NCBI GenBank assembly: GCA_043748015.1
Contig: JAYTOA010000106.1
Span: 1 to 34,593 of the forward strand
DNA: 34,593 nucleotides
Direction of reading: 5' to 3'
From: JAIBBG01 sp043748015
GTDB lineage: Bacteria > Bacteroidota > Bacteroidia > Flavobacteriales_D > Sanyastnellaceae
The position numbers and the translations under genes were made by a program. This document shows, piece by piece, positions 1 to 8,800 of this stretch (position 1 is its first letter; every line of letters starts with the position of its first letter). The notes beneath the pieces are model-generated. The model did no database searches. It was not told where the DNA came from and saw only the letters and a program-made list of their open reading frames with translations.

Positions 1-285
1 AGGAAAAGTGAATAACGAATTCAACCAAACCATGAAGCCTCCTCTTTTCTCGGTAGCAAACTCCCTCATAATGGCCGCTTTAACGGAAGGATCCGGCTCG
101 AGAAGTTCTTCATCGAATGCAACATTGTGCAATTCATATAAAGTCTTGCGCAAGCTTTCGTATTCCTCCTCGTTCTCCACATGCTGAAGAATAAAGTTCC
201 TTTCCTCTTCGAAAAGTTCATTGAATTGTTTGTGCATCAACAACGATTCAATGTCTTCTGGGTCGTATGTATGATCCGTTTTCAT
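1..285 (-). CDS. Putative anti-sigma partner of the adjacent ECF sigma factor (partial, C-terminus outside window)
   Basis: The frame opens with ATG at 285 and stays open to the window edge, giving 95 N-terminal residues (MKTDHTYDPEDIESLLMHKQ...). It starts 6 bp after the stop of the sigma factor gene, so the two are almost certainly co-transcribed. The visible part is acidic and helical (FNELFEEERNFILQHVENEE) and reaches a more hydrophobic stretch, GGFMVWLNSLFTFP, at the edge; any membrane segment would lie beyond it. No zinc anti-sigma His-x3-Cys-x2-Cys motif is seen. Position after a sigma-70 gene plus an acidic helical N-terminus suggests an anti-sigma or sigma-associated protein, but that is inference from context; the family is not recognised. 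Confidence 0.6.
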   Translation of the reverse strand, partial: MKTDHTYDPEDIESLLMHKQFNELFEEERNFILQHVENEEEYESLRKTLYELHNVAFDEELLEPDPSVKAAIMREFATEKRGGFMVWLNSLFTFP

Positions 286-291
286 TTTCGT

Positions 292-906
292 TCAATTAAT
301 AAAATAGAAAAAAGCACTGAGCCATATGGCAATGCCTTCAAACACTTTTAATTTTTTATTCAGCTCTTTGAGTAAATAAAACAGTCTTGATTTAACCGTT
401 CCTTCGCTCACTTGCATGATTTCACTAATTTCAATAATGCTTAATTCTTGCGTAAATCGCAATTCGAAAGTTTGCCTTTTAAACTCATCAAGTCCGGCAA
501 GCGCTTCACTCAACTTCTCCATGAATTTGCCGCGATCCATAGCCTTTTGCGATTCTATACCCAACGTAGCAGTGTCGTCTCTTCTCAGCTCTGCATGTGC
601 AACCTTACGCACGTCACTTTTCGCATATTCGTTTTTGCACATGTTGTGGGCAATGCTGTAAAGCCAAGTTTTGAATGGTCTGGAAATGTCGTAGAGATGT
701 GGCTTCTGAACAAGCTTTGTAAATAAATCCTGAGTAAAGTCATTAGCTTTTTCGCGATCTTTCCAGAGCATTCTCAAGAAATAATTGAACATCAACTTTG
801 AGTAACGATCGTAAAGCACCTCAAAAGCTTTTGAATCGCGCAGCGCAACAAGCTGCATCAACTGCTCATCATGTTCGCGCTCGTATGGATGTTTGTACAA
901 TGCCAT
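292..906 (-). CDS. RNA polymerase ECF-type sigma-70 factor with hydrophobic C-terminal tail
   Basis: This 204-aa protein has the two-domain layout of extracytoplasmic-function sigma factors. Region 2 is at about residues 25-95 (FEVLYDRYSKLMFNYFLRML..., then FTQDLFTKLV and FKTWLYSIAHNMCKNEY). Region 4 is at about 125-185 (LSEALAGLDEFKRQTFELRF..., with the helix-turn-helix SIIEISEIMQVSEGTVKSRL). It would direct RNA polymerase to a small regulon, usually in response to envelope stress. ATG at 906 lies 3 bp after the stop of the preceding gene, and the anti-sigma candidate follows 6 bp after its own stop, so the three form an operon. The odd feature is the end: after the last region-4 helix the protein continues with GIAIWLSAFFYFIN, strongly hydrophobic, where related proteins usually stop in a polar tail. 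Confidence 0.92.
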   Translation of the reverse strand: MALYKHPYEREHDEQLMQLVALRDSKAFEVLYDRYSKLMFNYFLRMLWKDREKANDFTQDLFTKLVQKPHLYDISRPFKTWLYSIAHNMCKNEYAKSDVRKVAHAELRRDDTATLGIESQKAMDRGKFMEKLSEALAGLDEFKRQTFELRFTQELSIIEISEIMQVSEGTVKSRLFYLLKELNKKLKVFEGIAIWLSAFFYFIN

Positions 907-909
907 ACG

Positions 910-2022
910 TCAGTCGAGGTGTTTTTTTACTTGTTTCTCCACTTTGAAACGCTGCGCCATTTGCAAGCTGAGTTGTTGCAACTCCATCTCCCCTTCAGCA
1001 TTGCCCGTTCGGCTATAATATTCCTTCAGCATCAAAACCGGGAATAGATAATTGCGGTTGATTTGCTCTGCATCGTTCATTCTTGATTTTACAAAAAGCG
1101 ACTCCCAGTTGTAAGCCAGCGATTCAAGATTCTCCAGTTTCGACTTGCTGTACTTCATAGCCAAACCTGTGCAGAAAAGCTTATTGCTGTTCTTCTGAAT
1201 AAAATCCGGAGGCATGGTAAGCGCAACGTAAACAGGTCTTAAAGATTTAGCTGTCAGCAATTGATCCATGGACAAGCTGCTGCTTTGCTTAATGTCGAGC
1301 AGTTTCTTTACTTCCTCCTGATACTTTTTGCTATTGAGCCATTCAACGCAAACGATTCCGACGTCGGTGCGGTACCCTTGCAATTGCTGCATCATGATAA
1401 GAGGATAAGTATCCACATTGCCGTTTGTTATAAGAATTCCTTTTTGTTCGATACTATTCAGCACGTTTCGGTTGTATTCCACTTCCGCAGCATTGTATAG
1501 ATTACTTTTTGAAAGCAATTCCGCAAACTGTTTAGTAGCCGCATTATCTTTATTAATAACGGCATCACAAAGCATGTCATCGAGCAGTTCCGTTTCCAAT
1601 GGCTTGATTTTATACGCTTCTTTCAATTCAGCAAATGATTCATCCGTCTTACTTGCATTGAGATATTTAGCATAATGTAACGCGAAGGAAGCAGGCACTG
1701 CCGAATTCATTTTCGAAATAATAGCATCCAATTCCAGTTGTTTTTCCTTGGAGAGCTTTCTTGAATGTGACGAATACCCTTCATATCTGCTCGCTTTGTA
1801 AAGATTGATCCACGCAGATTCGTTGCTAACATCGCGCGACAGTTCATCATTCCATCTGGCAGCCGAATTCTTATACTCTATGGAAGAAAGTTGCTCCACA
1901 TCAATAGATGATACTTCTCGCCTAACAGTAGCAGGTCCAGTCGGTGATGTCGTTTGTGCAGAAAGACCGATGTCCATCAGCAGCAGAGAAAATAACGTTG
2001 CGAAAAATTTGAGTTTTTTCAT
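910..2022 (-). CDS. Secreted protein with a stand-alone module resembling the C-terminal part of DUF2723 proteins
   Basis: I place the start at ATG 2022, giving 370 aa with a clean signal peptide (MKKLKFFATLFSLLLMDIGLSAQ). An in-frame TTG at 2121 would add 33 residues in front and bury the signal. About residues 194-225 read ILITNGNVDTYPLIMMQQLQ and GYRTDVGIVCVEWL. Around 261 comes RPVYVALTMPP, followed by LFCTGLAMKYS. This order matches, from memory, the periplasmic tail of DUF2723 membrane proteins ('TNGDNDTFPLWYLQEVEGIRPDVR', 'RPIYFAVT', 'GLAYRL'), which here lacks the membrane part. The N-terminal half is helical and may hold TPR-like repeats (inference). It sits 3 bp upstream of the sigma factor gene, so it may be a periplasmic input to that sigma system. 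Exact function unknown. Confidence 0.75.
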   Translation of the reverse strand: MKKLKFFATLFSLLLMDIGLSAQTTSPTGPATVRREVSSIDVEQLSSIEYKNSAARWNDELSRDVSNESAWINLYKASRYEGYSSHSRKLSKEKQLELDAIISKMNSAVPASFALHYAKYLNASKTDESFAELKEAYKIKPLETELLDDMLCDAVINKDNAATKQFAELLSKSNLYNAAEVEYNRNVLNSIEQKGILITNGNVDTYPLIMMQQLQGYRTDVGIVCVEWLNSKKYQEEVKKLLDIKQSSSLSMDQLLTAKSLRPVYVALTMPPDFIQKNSNKLFCTGLAMKYSKSKLENLESLAYNWESLFVKSRMNDAEQINRNYLFPVLMLKEYYSRTGNAEGEMELQQLSLQMAQRFKVEKQVKKHLD

Positions 2023-2123
2023 TTCAAGTTCAAAGAAAGTGAATTCAAGTGGTAATACATGCGAAATAGTATCACGTTCAAATTTCTGAATAAATCTTTT
2101 GTCTGACGATGTAAAATGCAAGC

Positions 2124-2759
2124 CTATGACTCAAAAGAAAACAGCGATCTGAATTCCTGTATCATCATAGCGGTAGCTCCCCAAAGTGTATTGCCATTGA
2201 CATCGAAATATTTGGCAACGATATTTTTATTGAATGCAGGAATGAAAATTTCCTTCTCAAGGACGATGGAATGTTGCAGAAAAGCTTGCACAGGAAATTC
2301 AATGAGTGATTGCACTTCTGCTTCATTTGGAATGAATAGAGGATCCGGATTCATCACACCAATGAAAGGTTGAACCACAAAATGACTTGGAGGGATATAG
2401 AGTTCTGATAATCTACCGATGATATTCAACTCGCTTTCCTTCACTCCTACTTCTTCAAATGTTTCACGGATGGCAGCTTGCAATGCATCTTCACCTTCTT
2501 CAATTTTTCCACCCGGAAAACTGATTTGATTGCTGTGTACTCCCGCTCCATCCGGCCTCTGCATAAATACCGTGTACCATTCATTCTTTCTTAAAAACAA
2601 AGGCATGAGGACAGCGCTTTCTTTTACCGGAGGATGCATCTGTCGTGCGGCATAAGCTGAAGATCGCGGATATCCGAGAAGAGCATTTTCTCTTGGCGAT
2701 TCAAAATTGCGAGCCGAAAGCTTTTCCTTTAGCTCATCAATGAATTGATCTGTTTTCAT
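2124..2759 (-). CDS. Nudix hydrolase, CoA pyrophosphatase (NudL/YeaB) type
   Basis: The 211-aa protein carries a full Nudix box at residues 84-106: GKIEEGE, seven residues, then RETFEEVGV, fitting Gx5Ex7REUxEExGU. Just before it, FMQRPDGAGVHSNQISFPGG resembles the UPF0035 signature of the CoA-pyrophosphatase subfamily, which cleaves coenzyme A and its derivatives to phosphopantetheine and 3',5'-ADP with Mg/Mn. No signal peptide, so cytoplasmic. The ATG at 2759 overlaps the upstream TGA by 4 bp (ATGA), indicating translational coupling to the lipoprotein gene. A TTG two codons earlier is less likely. Family assignment is firm; the exact substrate is not proven by sequence. Confidence 0.92.
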   Translation of the reverse strand: MKTDQFIDELKEKLSARNFESPRENALLGYPRSSAYAARQMHPPVKESAVLMPLFLRKNEWYTVFMQRPDGAGVHSNQISFPGGKIEEGEDALQAAIRETFEEVGVKESELNIIGRLSELYIPPSHFVVQPFIGVMNPDPLFIPNEAEVQSLIEFPVQAFLQHSIVLEKEIFIPAFNKNIVAKYFDVNGNTLWGATAMMIQEFRSLFSFES

Positions 2760-4285
2760 TCGCAAGGATCCGACTGATTCGATCGAAAATTATAACACCC
2801 TTTCATCATTGGAGACCACGAAAGTCCGCTAATATCGGCTGGTAAAAAATTGGTGTTTTGCACGCTTCCGGTCATTAAAGAGCTCAGTACTGAAATCTGA
2901 AAATTGCCGTTTGCAGGGCTACACAATTGTGGAGCCTGCTGATTTGACATGTCTAAATAGTTAGCATCGTTTTCGACATTTGTATCCGTATCTACGAGAC
3001 AATATCGAAAAATATATTCATTGGTAATTGATGCATCTACGTCAACAACAAACTCATTGAAGTTGGCAAGAAATGCATTGTTGCCATACATGATACAATT
3101 ATTAAAAGAGCAATTAATCAAAGGTCTGACGATAATGTTCTGATCAACATCTTCGTAATAATTGTTCAATGCAAAAGCCGGAGAAGTGCGACTGTTGTCG
3201 CCCCAATAGTTGGCAAAAGTGCAATTGTCCATCTGGTACTTCCCACCGAGACTCAAGTATGCGCAGCTTTGACCACAATTTCCGACAAGGAGATTTTTCC
3301 CACTAATACTTCCGCCTTGTCCCCAAAGCCCGATGCCGGCCATGTTGAGGATTTTCGTATTTTCAATTCTCACGGAAAACAAACCTGAAGCGTAATCAAC
3401 TCCGGTGGTATCCACTTGAATTCCCATGTTTCCATTCTTGATAATAGCGTATTGAATGAGCGATGCTGGGCTTTGAAATATCCATATACCACCGCGAATA
3501 ATACTTGCGATTGATGGACCCACGCCGGTTTCAATTGGACAATCCAACTGAATACCCCATTGACCGGGAATATCAGCATAAGCAGTTTCAAGGCGATCAC
3601 CTTGAAACACTACTTCGTTATTAAGATCACCAAGTATCCTGATATTGCTTTTGTATGCATAAATACCGGACTTACCATGGCAATAGACCTGAGTTCCGGC
3701 ATTTATGGTAAGTGTGTGTCCTTCGTCAATTGCGATGATACCATACACAACATGTGGTTTATCATTTCCCCAAGCCTCGTCAATCGTCAATATTTCGGAG
3801 AATGGATCACCACATGAATTGAGGCCTCCGTGAAAGTGGGCGTCTTGTCCCCAGGCCTGCAAAAGAACACGTTGCGTATTGCCGTTGGTTAAAAAACGAA
3901 TATTGTCTTCGACAACGAATGGAAGATTTTGATTTCCCGGATCTATAGTGACTTCAACAAAAATGTGAATACTATCGTTGGGCAGAATCTCCACATCATT
4001 ATGAGAAGCACCATTAATACCATCTACATTGATGCGATACTGAGAGCCTGATCCGCCTTCGAGGGCAATATTGGAAATACGAATGCTCTCATTATGCTTA
4101 TTGCGCACTTTAAGATATTGAGTAGTGCTTCCTACAGTTGTGAAGACCGTATCAAACAAAATAGTGTCTCTCGAAAATTCCAGCATAGCGGAACCATCTG
4201 TTGTGAACTTTTCTTTGCGGCACTGCGTAAGTGAAACTGCAGCAGCGACTAGTAGAAGAATTGCAAAAGGAAAAACTGATTTCAT
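2756..4285 (-). CDS. Right-handed beta-helix lipoprotein
   Basis: The 509-aa product starts with a hydrophobic signal (MKSVFPFAILLLVAAAVSLTQC); Cys22 is a candidate lipidated residue, though Gln at -1 is not the classic lipobox. Residues about 35-150 look like a beta-sandwich (FDTVFTTVGSTTQYLKVRN..., IHIFVEVTIDPGNQNLPF), typical of Ig-like/abnormal-spindle-type modules. From about 165 onward come short repeated coils with Gly, Asn and aliphatic ladders (TLTINAGTQVYCHGKSGIYA, IENTKILNMAGIGLWGQGGS, LLVGNCGQSCAYLSLGGKYQ), as in parallel beta-helix proteins. No polysaccharide-lyase catalytic motif is evident, so a structural or binding role is as likely as an enzyme. It is first in a minus-strand run and overlaps the Nudix gene by 4 bp. 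A 217-bp divergent intergenic region separates it from the lipoprotein at 4503; there CAAATATG at 4302-4309 (minus CATATTTG) is only a weak -7 candidate. Confidence 0.8.
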   Translation of the reverse strand: MKSVFPFAILLLVAAAVSLTQCRKEKFTTDGSAMLEFSRDTILFDTVFTTVGSTTQYLKVRNKHNESIRISNIALEGGSGSQYRINVDGINGASHNDVEILPNDSIHIFVEVTIDPGNQNLPFVVEDNIRFLTNGNTQRVLLQAWGQDAHFHGGLNSCGDPFSEILTIDEAWGNDKPHVVYGIIAIDEGHTLTINAGTQVYCHGKSGIYAYKSNIRILGDLNNEVVFQGDRLETAYADIPGQWGIQLDCPIETGVGPSIASIIRGGIWIFQSPASLIQYAIIKNGNMGIQVDTTGVDYASGLFSVRIENTKILNMAGIGLWGQGGSISGKNLLVGNCGQSCAYLSLGGKYQMDNCTFANYWGDNSRTSPAFALNNYYEDVDQNIIVRPLINCSFNNCIMYGNNAFLANFNEFVVDVDASITNEYIFRYCLVDTDTNVENDANYLDMSNQQAPQLCSPANGNFQISVLSSLMTGSVQNTNFLPADISGLSWSPMMKGCYNFRSNQSDPCE

Positions 4286-4502
4286 ACTTTAGAAGAGGCT
4301 GCAAATATGAGGATTACAAACGCCTAAATGCATTTTGCAGCAATTTATTGCCCTTATCATATTCAAGAGAAGTTTTCAGAAAAATCAGAACAATCGCTAA
4401 TTACAGTAGAAAATTATTTTTCTTTGTCGTGAAATGGAAACCTTGGACTCTTATTTTACGGTATAAAGGTTTGATTATTTGATTTAGTTTTTATCCACCC
4501 TT

Positions 4503-5393
4503 ATGAAAATCAATTACAAACTCATTTACTGCTCGGTGCTGCTCGCCTGTTTAGGCATGCTTTTTCCGTCATGTCAGGAAGTTGCAGTACAAAAAGACAA
4601 GCCACCAGCGATGGATTCTATTGGCGTGTCCACTTCCGGAGCAATGAGGTATGAAGGTGAATTGATATCAGTACCGTCTCCAGTTCAAATTGCCAATCTC
4701 CTTCAGAAGAATAACATTCCGTACAAAAAGGAATTGGTCAACCCAATCGAAAGCAAGAGCAAGTATTTGAATGAAGCGAAGAAAGCCATGAATTTAGGCA
4801 TATATGGAGCTGATTTAGCCTACATCGCCAACTACAATCTGGGTCAGATCAACAATGATTATTTCGATGCTCTCGCCAATATTTCTTCGGATTTAAATAT
4901 CCTGGGCAACATTGACAAACGTGTTGTAACAAAGCTTGCCAGTAATCTCAACAACAGGGATTCAATTCTTGCATTAAACACTGAATTCTTCAGACTTGCA
5001 GATCGTTATTTGAAGAACAATCAAAGGCCAAGTATTGGAAGTTATGTTTTGATTGGTGGTTGGGTAGAATCCTTGCATCTCGCAGCTGACGCAGGAAAGG
5101 ACAACGAAGAATTGCGCAAGCGGCTTGGCGAACAAAAATATTCTGCTGAAAGCATCATGAACCTTGCTACGAAACTGGATGATCCTGCATTTTCTGCAGT
5201 GAAGTTGAATCTAAAGAATTTATGCGAGGCGCTCAAAAAACTTGAAAGCAGTTACAACTATCGCCAACCCATCAATGATCAACGTGAAAAGATTACCTAT
5301 TTGAGGAGTCAGAGTAGTGTCAAAATTGATATAGACGAAATGAAAGAGATTGCAGATCTTGTAGAAATTGTACGAAATGCCATTATCGAATAA
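4503..5393 (+). CDS. Conserved lipoprotein upstream of TerB-ABCG transporter, function unknown
   Basis: This 296-aa protein begins with a lipoprotein signal (YCSVLLACLGMLFPSC, Cys24). The mature part is predominantly alpha-helical with no recognised enzymatic motif; regular stretches include IYGADLAYIANYNLGQINND, RDSILALNTEFFRLADRYLK and KLNLKNLCEALKKLESSYNY. The helical spacing suggests a periplasmic scaffold or binding protein. It is followed after a single base by a small secreted protein, and 73 bp later by a large ABC transporter with an unusually large extracytoplasmic loop, so an accessory role at the outer or inner membrane is a reasonable inference. I do not recognise a named family. 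The start is supported by the signal peptide placement. Confidence 0.8.
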   Translation: MKINYKLIYCSVLLACLGMLFPSCQEVAVQKDKPPAMDSIGVSTSGAMRYEGELISVPSPVQIANLLQKNNIPYKKELVNPIESKSKYLNEAKKAMNLGIYGADLAYIANYNLGQINNDYFDALANISSDLNILGNIDKRVVTKLASNLNNRDSILALNTEFFRLADRYLKNNQRPSIGSYVLIGGWVESLHLAADAGKDNEELRKRLGEQKYSAESIMNLATKLDDPAFSAVKLNLKNLCEALKKLESSYNYRQPINDQREKITYLRSQSSVKIDIDEMKEIADLVEIVRNAIIE

Positions 5394-5394
5394 T

Positions 5395-5814
5395 ATGAGA
5401 TACATAAAAAATATTTTCATGATGATCATTTTGCTTGCAGCAGGAAAATTCGCGCAAGGGCAATGTGATAGCCTCGCTGATTTTTGCCAGAGACATATCA
5501 CAAGCCAATACATCAGTGATGGTCAAACGTATCGAGCTCTGTTGAGTGGCGATGATGTAGCAGAGTTTCAAACCACCTTTTTTAAAGGCACCACATATAG
5601 AATAGCGGCTTGCAGCGGATCTTCCGATAACAATCTGATATTTAAAATTGTTGATGTAGATAAAAATATTCTTTTCAGCAATGCCGACTATAATACAGCG
5701 GCATACTGGGACTTTTTTGTAGAAAACACATTGTCGGTGACAATCGAGTCGACGCTGGATAACAACAAAAGTGATTCCGGTTGTGCAGTGATAGTAATTG
5801 GATTCAGAAAATAA
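5395..5814 (+). CDS. Small secreted beta-rich protein, function unknown
   Basis: A 139-aa protein with signal peptide MRYIKNIFMMIILLAAGKFA ending near QGQC. The start at 5395 is one base after the stop of the lipoprotein gene; upstream in-frame starts would overlap that gene and spoil the signal. The mature part begins CDSLADFCQRHITSQYISDG and continues with alternating beta strands (QTYRALLSGDDVAEFQTTFF, TYRIAACSGSSDNNLIFKIV, LSVTIESTLDNNKSDSGCAV), resembling a small jelly-roll or PPC-like sandwich. Four cysteines in the exported part could form disulfides. It is wedged between the lipoprotein and the TerB-ABCG transporter and probably shares their transcript. No named family recognised. Confidence 0.78.
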   Translation: MRYIKNIFMMIILLAAGKFAQGQCDSLADFCQRHITSQYISDGQTYRALLSGDDVAEFQTTFFKGTTYRIAACSGSSDNNLIFKIVDVDKNILFSNADYNTAAYWDFFVENTLSVTIESTLDNNKSDSGCAVIVIGFRK

Positions 5815-5887
5815 TTCTGACTAACGGAAGCTCCAACTGGGGCGAATGCTTTCTTACTGAGTGAAATATTCTGCGCAATAGAAAACT

Positions 5888-8800
5888 ATGAGTGCAGGAA
5901 TACTTCGTGCTTTAATGCAATTATTTGCAATTATCTCCGGATCGGGAAAAAATCCCGGCAGAGAGATCGTTGCCGTCTTTTTGCGACAGCAATTGAATAA
6001 GGAAATGGTCAGCAAATACCTTCAGGTATATGAAGATTTTGCCGAGAAATTTCACAAGGGTAAGCAATCTGAGAAGCGTACTTCTATGGCTTCTGTGAAA
6101 GTGCTCCGAATTTGCGATCAGATCAATGAAGAGCTTCAGCAAAAGGAAAAATTCTTCGTTGTCGTTCGTCTTTTAGAATTCATGCGTGAATTCAGTGAAA
6201 GAAGTCAGCAAGAGTTGGAGTTCATACAAACCGTATCGGATGCATTTAATATTGATACTGAAGTATTCCAACAAATAAGAATACTTGTAGAAAGTGATGA
6301 AAATGAGACAATAGAAAATCAGAAATTTCTTGTAGCATCATCAGATCGAACGATGCATGCCGGTTGGTCGAGATCACATGTAATTGATCATTTAAAAGGA
6401 AGATTGGTTTTCCTCCGTATCGAAGCCGAAAATTTATTCTTTGTGCGCTATTTCGGTCCTGATGAATTGTACTTGAATAGTCAAAACATCATTCCGAGAC
6501 GAACCTATGTTTTTAGTCAGGGTGCCAACATCAGAGGCAGCAAGATTCATCCTGTTTTTTACAGCGATATACTTCACCGATATCTAGACAATAATCAAGC
6601 TCAAACGATTGTCTATCGAGCTGAGAATGTTTCGTACTATTTCCCAGGAACACAAAAGCAGGCGCTTCACCAATTCAATATTGTAGAAGAAAGCGGCAAT
6701 CTCGTGGGAATTATGGGAGGCAGTGGAGCCGGAAAAAGTACTTGTTTGAATATTCTAAACGGAAACTACACCCCGACATTCGGATCGATCAAAATCAATG
6801 GCATAGATATTCATCGCGAGAAAAATAAAATTGAAGGTGTTCTAGGTTATGTTGCACAGGACGATCTACTGATTGAAGAGCTCACTGTTTTTCAGAATCT
6901 ATACTACAATGCCCGACTCTGTTTTTCGGAAATGACAGATGAAGAAATTGTAGCGGCAGTTGTGCGCACATTGCAGTCAATTGGGTTGTACGATTGCAAA
7001 GATTTACGCGTAGGAAGTGTGCTTGATAAAACCATCAGCGGCGGTCAAAGAAAGCGTTTGAACATAGCGCTTGAACTCATTCGTGAGCCTTCCGTACTTT
7101 TCGTGGATGAGCCTACCAGTGGACTATCGAGCCGTGATTCGGAAAACATCATGGACTTGCTAAAGGAGTTGACGCTTCGCGGCAAGTTGATTTTCGTTGT
7201 CATTCACCAGCCGAGCAGTGATATTTTCAAAATGCTCGATAAACTTTTCATTCTGGATAATGGTGGCTACCCAATCTATTACGGCAATCCTGTTGAAAGT
7301 ATTATTTATTTCAAGCGACTTGCCAATCAGGTAAATCTCACAGAAAGCGAATGTGCTCAATGCGGTAATGTAAACCCTGAGCAGATCTTCAATATCATAG
7401 AAGCGAAGGTTGTTGACGAATACGGCAATGAAACTGAATACAGAAAAGTTGCGCCAAAAGAGTGGAATAATTTCTTCAACGTAATTATTGGCAATCATCT
7501 TTCGGGAAAAGAAAAACCAATGGATACACCGAGGAGTTCTTTTAGTCTTCCCGGTTCATTCAGTCAGTTCAAAGTTTTCGTTATCAGAGATGTGCTGAGC
7601 AAACTTGCGAATACGCAATACATGCTCATCAATTTTCTGGAGGCACCGGTTCTTGCTTTGGTACTTGCATTATTCATCAAGTATTATCCAACTGCGAGAG
7701 GAGGAGAACAACTCTATACTTTCCGCGAGAATCTCAATTTCCCACAATATCTTTTTATCTCTGTAGTCGTTGCCATCTTCCTAGGATTAACGGTGAGTGC
7801 TGAGGAAATCATTAAGGATCAGAAGATTTTGAAACGGGAGAAATATTTGAATCTGAACAGATTCAGTTATATCAATTCAAAGATTGGTATCATGTTTTTC
7901 ATTTCGTTGGTCCAGACTTTCTGCTATACGCTCGTAGGAAATACCGTGTTGGAGATAAGTGGGATGTTCATTCCATTCTGGATTGTACTTTTTAGCACAA
8001 GTTGTTTTGCAAATGTTCTCGGTTTAAATATTTCAGCGAGCTTCAACAGTGCTAAGGTTATTTACATCATCATCCCTATTCTGATTATTCCACAATTACT
8101 CTTCAGTGGTGTCATAGTAAGGTTCGATCGTCTTTATCCGGGAATAGCAAGTCAGAGTCGTGTACCATGGATTGGAAACGTGATGATATCGCGATGGGCC
8201 TATGAAGCCATGGCTGTTTATCAATTCCGAAATAATGATTTCGAAAAACAATTCTACGAATTTGATCGCGACCGAAAATACTACAGTTGGAAAAAAGACT
8301 ATTGGGTAAAAGAATTAAAAACCAAGAGCTCTGATGCAAGACAGATGCTGCTTGATGACCAAGCAAGCCCGCAATTGAAATACAATCTTAGCGTATTGAG
8401 CAATGAACTGGAAAGAGAAATAACAAAAATTCCTGACTTGAACATTAATGGAATTGAGCTCCTCAAGCCCGGTCTGGTCAACGAAGATGTACTCAATCAA
8501 GTGGATGTTGCACTGAACGATCTCGACCAATATTATATCACGAACTATAATGAAGTAAATCAAAAAAGGGAGAGTAAAATTGCCGAACTCACATCAACAC
8601 CCGAAAGCAGAAAGGCATTTTTGAAACTTCAGGATGACTGCTTCAACGAGAGCCTAGAAGACTTTGTGACGAACAAGAATGATCTTAAAAAAATTGTTGA
8701 GGACGAAGAAAGATTGGTTCAAAAACACAATCCTGTTTTTCTAACTCCGAATGGCGGATTCTTCAATGCGCACTTTTATGCACCATCGAAAACATTTTTC

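Noticed and set aside
2023..2121. N-terminal extension of the 910-2022 gene from an upstream TTG
   Set aside because: It would place 33 mixed residues before a clear signal peptide; ATG 2022 gives a normal export signal.
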